A stretch of DNA of 64,000 nt from Coleophoma eucalyptorum (Eukaryota; Ascomycota; Leotiomycetes; Helotiales; Dermateaceae): the NCBI GenBank assembly GCA_026120035.1, contig JALRME010000033.1:372001-436000 (forward strand), in the 5' to 3' direction. The position numbers and the translations under genes were made by a program. Below, piece by piece: positions 57,894 to 64,000 of the stretch. Every line of letters begins with the position of its first letter. Position 1 is the first letter of the stretch. The notes under the pieces are model-generated. The model was given only the letters and a program-made list of their open reading frames with translations. It was not told where the DNA came from and searched no databases.

Positions 57894-59612
57894 TTAAAAA
57901 AGAACTTTATCAAGCGCTCTCTGATATCTCGGGATAATAGTCTCTGCTCTACTACTCACAAACTCATTTTCTTCATCATCGATAGCCTGCTTTCCACTGA
58001 AGATATCTGCCTCTGATGGCTTTACAAATTTTGTCCTTTTGTACACCTTGAAGGACACAAACATAAAGATAAAGAAAAATACGCCAAAGTAGCTCGAAAT
58101 AAAACCCGAAGCATCGAATGCACCTGGCCAGAAAATATAGAAGCCGTTAAAGAATACGATGATAGCTGCGAAACTAAGAGAAAAGTAGGATATGTAGGGT
58201 TGCAATCCGAGGGGAGTTCGAAAATAAAGCGACTTCATTCCAATCTGTTCGACAACTGCTGCTCGGAACTTGATGTAGGTCACTAGAATGATCATATATG
58301 TGATCATGAATGAAACGCTCGAGAGATTAATAAACCACCCGAGGACCGTGTTTGTCGAGTTTGTAGTGTTAAGGAAGCTAAGACAAGATACTGCGGCAAC
58401 AGCAGCAAGAGAATAAATAGGCACTCCATTGCTGAGGCACTTCTTGAAGATTGCAGGCGCTTTCCCATTGACGGCAAGTGCATAAAGAGTCCTGGAAGAT
58501 GAGTATACATAGGCATTGCCACAACTCCAGGCAGATGTAAGAACAATAGCATTAACCAAGTTCGCGAGCCCATTAACGCCATGAAGACGGAGCCCAATGA
58601 CCCAAGGTGATGTAGCAGACCCGGTGGCTCCCGATGCTAGAGACGTCAGAAGAGTTGGATCATCATCTGGACAGATAATGCCGAGTGCTAGAGTGCCGAC
58701 AATGTAAAAGAGTCCCAGACGGAAGTAGATTTTCTTTGTTGCTCTAGGAATGACTGCCCTGGGGTTCTGAACCTCGGCGCTTGTCATCATCACTACATCA
58801 GGTCCACCACAAGCAAATGCAGCATAGATGAAGACGCGCCAAAATCCCAAGAAACGCCCAAGGGCTCCTGCTTCGAGATACTCTTTCATTGGGTGTTTCC
58901 AATACCGGAAACCGTATCGATCGTGCTGTGGGTTGCCACCGAGCATCGTCACAAACGTGGCCGCGATGAGGCAGAGCATGAGTATAATTTTGAACGATGC
59001 CGTAACGAATTCAACTTCTCCATAGTATTTAACAGCGACAAGATTGAGAATGAGGGATAATCCAAGTGTGAGGAGGATATACCATCCAGGATTGGTTTTG
59101 TCGTCCCAGAAAGCAATAACAGAAACGCAGCCGGTGAAGTCGGAAATAACGAGCATCAACGCACCATACCAATAGACATAGCCACCGGCAAAACCCAATG
59201 CAGGATCCACGTAACGTTCAGCGAATTGGAAAATAGAGCCACGAACTGGTAGCCAAGAGCACATCTCTGCCGCCGCCATGAATAACGGCCATAAAATCAA
59301 GATGCTGAAGAAGGTGAAACCAAGGAAGACACTAAGGGGACCTGATCTTGCAAGTGCAGACCCAATTCCGACAAACATGCCCGTTCCAATTGAGGAGCCA
59401 ATGGTGATGAGTTGCACATGTCGGTTTGTAAGCCCACGAACAGTCTTGCCGTATCTTTTCTGGGCTTCGTCGGAAATTTCTGCATACTGGACATGTTTTC
59501 GGGCACCGTCATGGCTCTGGCTGATTTCAATTGCTGGGGATGCTTCAATATCTACACCCGCTGGAAGATTACTCACGACCATCTCTTTAGTGCCAGCCCC
59601 CATGGGTCCCAT
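57894..59612 (-). CDS. amino-acid permease (yeast AAT/APC family)
   Basis: An intronless frame of 572 residues, the normal length, with about 12 hydrophobic segments. The first carries ITIGSSIGTGMFVGIGSAL after RGLTNRHVQLI, the signature of fungal amino-acid permeases. Later segments include FIYAAFACGGPDVVMMTSAEVQNPRAVIPRA (helix 6 and the following loop) and SSSRTLYALAVNGKAPAIF (helix 8 region). Plasma-membrane uptake of amino acids by proton symport is expected. The missing Gly-containing variations do not allow a specificity call. Intact. Confidence 0.93.
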   Translation of the reverse strand: MGPMGAGTKEMVVSNLPAGVDIEASPAIEISQSHDGARKHVQYAEISDEAQKRYGKTVRGLTNRHVQLITIGSSIGTGMFVGIGSALARSGPLSVFLGFTFFSILILWPLFMAAAEMCSWLPVRGSIFQFAERYVDPALGFAGGYVYWYGALMLVISDFTGCVSVIAFWDDKTNPGWYILLTLGLSLILNLVAVKYYGEVEFVTASFKIILMLCLIAATFVTMLGGNPQHDRYGFRYWKHPMKEYLEAGALGRFLGFWRVFIYAAFACGGPDVVMMTSAEVQNPRAVIPRATKKIYFRLGLFYIVGTLALGIICPDDDPTLLTSLASGATGSATSPWVIGLRLHGVNGLANLVNAIVLTSAWSCGNAYVYSSSRTLYALAVNGKAPAIFKKCLSNGVPIYSLAAVAAVSCLSFLNTTNSTNTVLGWFINLSSVSFMITYMIILVTYIKFRAAVVEQIGMKSLYFRTPLGLQPYISYFSLSFAAIIVFFNGFYIFWPGAFDASGFISSYFGVFFFIFMFVSFKVYKRTKFVKPSEADIFSGKQAIDDEENEFVSSRAETIIPRYQRALDKVLF

Positions 59613-62600
59613 ACTGACGTTGGCTGAAATGGAAGAAGATCAATCCGGGCCCAGATGTAGATTTACCAAGAGACCAGTATAACAGCTTCGGAATGAGGAG
59701 AGAAAAGTGTTGTAAGTGACCAGATGAAGACTCAAAGTGAATTGAACCAGGGTCTGCTGATATTGAGAACCTGCAGATGAAATGCAGACGTGATAAATTT
59801 AATCGATGTGAAGGACAACATATCACGAGTTGCTTTTACGAAGGCAGACTACCACGGCCTGGTTGTTATCACAACCTATCAAGATAGGCCAGGATGGTAG
59901 CATACCGACTGGTAGGCCAGATCCCACCTAACACCATAGGAAGAGACTACGGCTCCACTTACCATATAATGTGATAGGCTAGGATGGGGTAGTTGTAGAG
60001 GATAAAGGCAAAAGTATTGGGAACATACGATAAGCCGCCCACTTTCGCTCTGACGGCCGCGCAGGTTTGCCCCTGCATCGTAGACTGAACAATAACTTTA
60101 TCGGCAGAGTGTAATGTAGATATGCCGCTGTTGGGGCTCTTTCAAGTACATACTCGCATCACTGAATCCTGTCGCTCTAAATAATAATCCTCTGCCCGAA
60201 AAGGAATTTGTACACTTTACGCTTAGTTGCTGCCAGAACTGCAACTCTCATTGACAGCAAAATCCCAGAGGAACTTATTAAAAGACAAGTATTAAATCCT
60301 GTATATTATTTTGAGTAGTACCACAGCGCGCACGCCAGGGATGAGCTCCCCGTGCTTATGAACGGGCGGGCGATTGTAATCACGGCCAACGGCGCTTGAT
60401 TCGCAATATCAGGTATTATAAATTTAGCGTACTTTTGGTTCAACGAATAATTCCCGGGGGGCGGGGGCTGACAGAGGTAGTATTGATTATGTATTGGCAG
60501 TGTACTGCTTATGTAGAATGAAATTGAAAACTGCCTGATTCCTTGCCCGTGGTCACATGACCGTTTTCTATCAACACTTTCAATAACTTGATTTTAAGTT
60601 ACAACAATATGTATAGTCCGACAATCAACGACTTTCAATAGATTATAAATCTCAAGGCATTCTATAATACTTATTTCAATGTTAACTCTGAAGAACTTTC
60701 GATAATAAACGATTATAGAGGTTACAAAAAAGGTTATATGAAAGGCTACCCAGATGGTCTATTTACATGTAAGTACCAATTACATTGTTATGTACCTTTT
60801 TTCACTAGGCGTCAAACGATTCCTGCGAAATGATTGTGAATAAATATGATATTACATTAATACATTTGCGGATGGAATCCGGCCGTGGGCAAAATTTGGT
60901 TGTACTTAGACCTAAATGGCCAGGTTTATGCTTGAGTCTTTAAGGAGTAAGTTCCGTTTGTTATTCGGTTATAATTTCAATATATTACATTAAACTTCAG
61001 TTACATATTTTTAACTCATTCTAATATGTAAATTATTATCGACGTAGTCTTCCGGGAGAAGTCTACAATTTGTCTCATTTTAAGCTTAAGACTGCAATTG
61101 CCTTGTCGATGCAAATGACTGACCCCCTGCCCGAAATCCACTAAGACTCAAGCTGCTCTGTAAACTCACGTATGAAAATACAAAATCCGTGCCATTTGTT
61201 CATTTCTCCATATTGTCCCATGCAGGGACTTTTTCATACGGTGCGTCATCGAGGCCTTGAAGCGGCCAGACCCGTGGACTGGGCCCGTTAAAACCACGTG
61301 GAAAGCAACGCATCATGAGCTGCAGACATGCTAGTGATCCATCTTGCATAATAACACAGTAAGCACTTTATTGAATGCTACGTATTAATCTACACACGAA
61401 GAACTCTCACTCCGTCCTGGTACCCGGGAGTACACTTTTTGCTTGAGCGAAATGAACTTTCACAAATCACAAACACTAGGTATACAAGACAATGGGGATA
61501 AACAACACCTACTTGGACTTTCGTTCTAAGAGATTTAACCAATAATTTACTGATAACTGCCACAGTTGTAAAAATGGGAAGGGTTTTAGTGTCTTGACAG
61601 TATTGTAGTCAAGATCAAATTCAGTGGATCAAATTATGTCTCCTATATATAGATTTTACCTCGTTTATACTAAAATCAAAGAAGATATCTTCCACTGCTA
61701 CTCGATTTTTTCTTTTTAGTGAGGTCTGTCGCACAGTGAAGCTTTTACTAACTCACCACTTATCGTCACGCTATAGTCTTCATTAGAGAGGAGAGTACAT
61801 TTTCCCGTACATAGAAATACCACGGTTTGAAGAAAATCCCAAGAAGGTAATTGAGGAAAAAGAAATTGGCAATGCTGTTGTCGTAGTAAGTTCGAGAGGT
61901 TGATACTACGAGGAACATAAGCGGGTACTACTATGCTTAGCTTTTGGCGTTAGTTTCATCTCGCAAACGATAAAGAGTAGTAGAAATAACATAGGAGTCT
62001 TAGCAGTAATTGCCTCGACAGTGAAGCGCAGCCTGTTTTTGACAAGATTGGCCGGGTAGCCTCCTTGTGTAAAAAGACAGTATCAAAGCCACACCACCAC
62101 CTCATGCACTGGATGTGCGAAAATCTCTAATCACAGCAACTTACACGCTTGCAACAGCCAAACACAAATAGATATATGCAGCAGATAAGCAAGTCTCTAC
62201 TACCCATACGAAAGCTGGGGCTGATGTAATGCAATGCGGCTCTCAAGACAAGGATTGTGCTTTAAACCGTTAAAGAAACCTTTCCATCCGAGAAAGATAG
62301 AGGAAGGCTACCCTTTCTCTAGTAGATTAGAATGAAGATGCTAAATTAAAACAGGAGTTTTTTTACAGACAGCCATGGAAAAATAAAGTCCAACAAAAAC
62401 TAATGTGCTTCAAGTTCCTTCCTGTTTCTTCCTGCCTATAGTGGAACTATGACGCCGATTTACAAGATTACGTTCTGGTCGCACGTGATCGGACACGGGG
62501 GTTTCTCACGGCCGGGTGGGGAAGGTCAAGGTACAAGTAAGACGACAAGTAGCAACGGGATTTCCATATATGCCACTCCCCGTTCTCACAAGCTTTTGCC

Positions 62601-62659
62601 CCCTTTGCCATTCTCTGTGTTGAGAGGCTAGCATCTGAGATTGCAGGATCAATATCACG
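59613..62659. other. long AT-rich spacer
   Basis: About 3 kb between divergent starts (permease leftward, regulator rightward). The left part holds the permease promoter with a direct repeat at 59883 and 59973. The middle is AT-rich with no open frame of note. The right end has the regulator promoter. No RNA gene, mobile-element terminus or CRISPR-like array was recognised. Confidence 0.45.
59883..59987. repeat. imperfect 15-bp direct repeat
   Basis: GATAGGCCAGGATGG at 59883-59897 and GATAGGCTAGGATGG at 59973-59987 differ at one base, about 90 bp apart. It could be a promoter element pair of the permease gene or chance. Confidence 0.5.
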
Positions 62660-64000
62660 ATGCCCCAGTCTCCTGAAACCCAAACGGCCCGTGTGCCGTT
62701 GACGTTAACGAGAGCATGTCAAAATTGCTCACATGCGAAAGCCAAGTGTGTTCCACGGGCAGAGCCTCCTCATGATAAATGTGCAAGGTCTGTGGGTTCT
62801 TCTATATGCTCTTTCAATGATGTCAAACCAACCGCTAACCGTGTCGCCGGCTAAGGTGCTTTCGGTTGAAGAAAACGTGCAGTGTTCCGCCGCGCACAGT
62901 GAGAAAGAAGAGATCAACCAACACTGCCACGTGAGTAGAAGGTCTCCCATCCTTCGCCGGGGTTTGGTTAAGTCATCACAGCTGATAGGACTTTTATAGT
63001 CACGTTGCTCAGCTCGAGCAGAAGATAGAGCACTTGGTCACGCTCATCTCTGGTAATCAAGGTGTCAATGGCAAAGCAGACCATCTCACACCACCAGGAA
63101 GCCAAGGGCCTAACGAGCTATCACCTGCATCTCCACCACCCGCAGCCGTCAACCTTGCAATCCTCCCATCTACTCCAGAATGCTGGGGTCTTGGGTCTGA
63201 TCCACAAACTCAAAATAATGCTCCAAGTCTACCCGCTCAAACCGCACTACCCGAAGTAAGTTTTGCCATCTGTTACTATTCATCACGACGTGAGATCTGA
63301 CTTCGACGCAATCTACTAGCCTCAACAAACCGAATATTTCCTCGAAACTTTTAGGCAAAAGATTCAGCCGCAATTTCCATTCATTATCGTCCCGTCAAAC
63401 TTGACTTCAGAGGAGTTGAAAAAGCAAAAGCCTTGGCTTCATAGGGCTATTTTGATCGTAGCCTACTTCGAAGATCGAAGCCGTCAGATGGAAGCCAGCA
63501 CCCAGTATGTATTAGATATCTCTAGAGCAATCTTAATACACGGCGATAAGAGCTTAGATATGCTCGAGAGTCTAATTATCTATAACGCCTGGTGAGTTTG
63601 ACCTCAGTTTCCCCACTTCTCTTCATTTGAGAAAGGCCGTGAATTCCGAGCCATAGAACTTTAAATCGAAGAAATTAACCCGATATCTAGGTCATATTAT
63701 TATTCACCTGTACCGCCATCGCATCAATCTTCCGGCTTATTCCAATTAACCTATTCTTTGGTTTTTGACCTATGTCTGACAAGGCCAGTTAGCGACGGAG
63801 ATAGTCTCATGGAGACGCTGGTAGGCGATACAATAAAGAAAATCCCAGAGAATGGTAAGAAGGAGATAAGGACAAATGATGAACGGCGTGCTTTATTGTG
63901 TTGCTACTACACAGGATCAGTGTGAGCAGTGCCATCCCTCCATATTATCAAATAATCACTTGTTGACTAGAACCAGGGCATCGCTTTGGGCAAGAAAAGG
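62660..64000 (+). CDS. Zn2Cys6 transcription factor (cut by window edge)
   Basis: The exons 62660-62787, 62856-62930, 63000-63255, 63320-63591, 63691-63921 and 63978 onward stay in frame to the right edge. The zinc cluster is CQNCSHAKAKC followed, after a longer loop, by C-A-R-C-F-R-L-K-K-T-C; it is split by intron 1 after GCA-AG. A basic stretch (VRKKRS) and a coiled-coil dimer helix (VAQLEQKIEHLVTLI) come next, then the start of the regulatory domain with FRQKIQPQFPFIIVP. The C-terminal part lies outside the window. It is a nuclear regulator with unknown targets. Confidence 0.88.

Noticed and set aside
59613..62659. Mobile element or RNA gene in the long spacer
   Set aside because: No terminal repeats, transposase-like frame, tRNA-like arms or array of regular repeats could be found by eye.

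Overview
The window looks like nuclear DNA of a filamentous ascomycete (Pezizomycotina). Genes are interrupted by short introns of about 45-100 bp with GT..AG (twice GC..AG) ends and CTAAC/CTGAC-like branch sites. It carries four Zn2Cys6 regulators plus one remnant, major-facilitator permeases, flavin and Rieske oxygenases, a UstYa/DUF3328 protein, a fungal rhodopsin-domain protein and the start of an alpha-1,3-glucan synthase gene. The class within Pezizomycotina cannot be settled by eye. I ran no searches; family calls rest on motifs and remembered family sequence, and splice models on reading frame and splice-site logic.

Layout. 1-7 kb: start of a cell-wall alpha-glucan synthase, a long AT-rich spacer with short repeats, a 5'-less regulator remnant and an intact DAL5-type permease. 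8.7-13.7 kb: a UstYa-like protein, an FAD monooxygenase and a Gfo/Idh/MocA oxidoreductase. 14.4-20.2 kb: a SUKH-domain protein, a protein with an N-terminal helical (HeLo-like) region and a pseudokinase, and, divergent from it, an active-looking kinase fused to ankyrin repeats. 20.4-26.8 kb: a medium-chain reductase, a Zn2Cys6 regulator and an amidase. 27.4-40.8 kb: a catabolic block with a Baeyer-Villiger monooxygenase, an SVOP-like transporter, a regulator, a Rieske oxygenase, a cupin and a sarcosine/fructosyl-amine oxidase-like flavoenzyme. 41-49 kb: a second medium-chain reductase, an NmrA-like protein, a DAL5/SEO1-type permease and a TauD-type dioxygenase. 49-60 kb: a regulator, deoxyribose-phosphate aldolase, a broken histidine phosphatase, a rhodopsin-domain membrane protein and an amino-acid permease. 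62.6 kb to the end: a regulator running off the edge.

Two things stand out. First, the HeLo-like pseudokinase paired head-to-head with a kinase-ankyrin gene resembles the domain logic of animal necroptosis (MLKL with a RIPK-type kinase) and is a candidate regulated-cell-death or allorecognition module. Second, five genes between 27 and 55 kb carry disabling lesions while immediate neighbours stay intact. In three of them a conserved tryptophan codon reads TGA. This looks like recent, piecemeal loss of catabolic functions such as quaternary-amine breakdown, ketone oxidation and sulfonate uptake.
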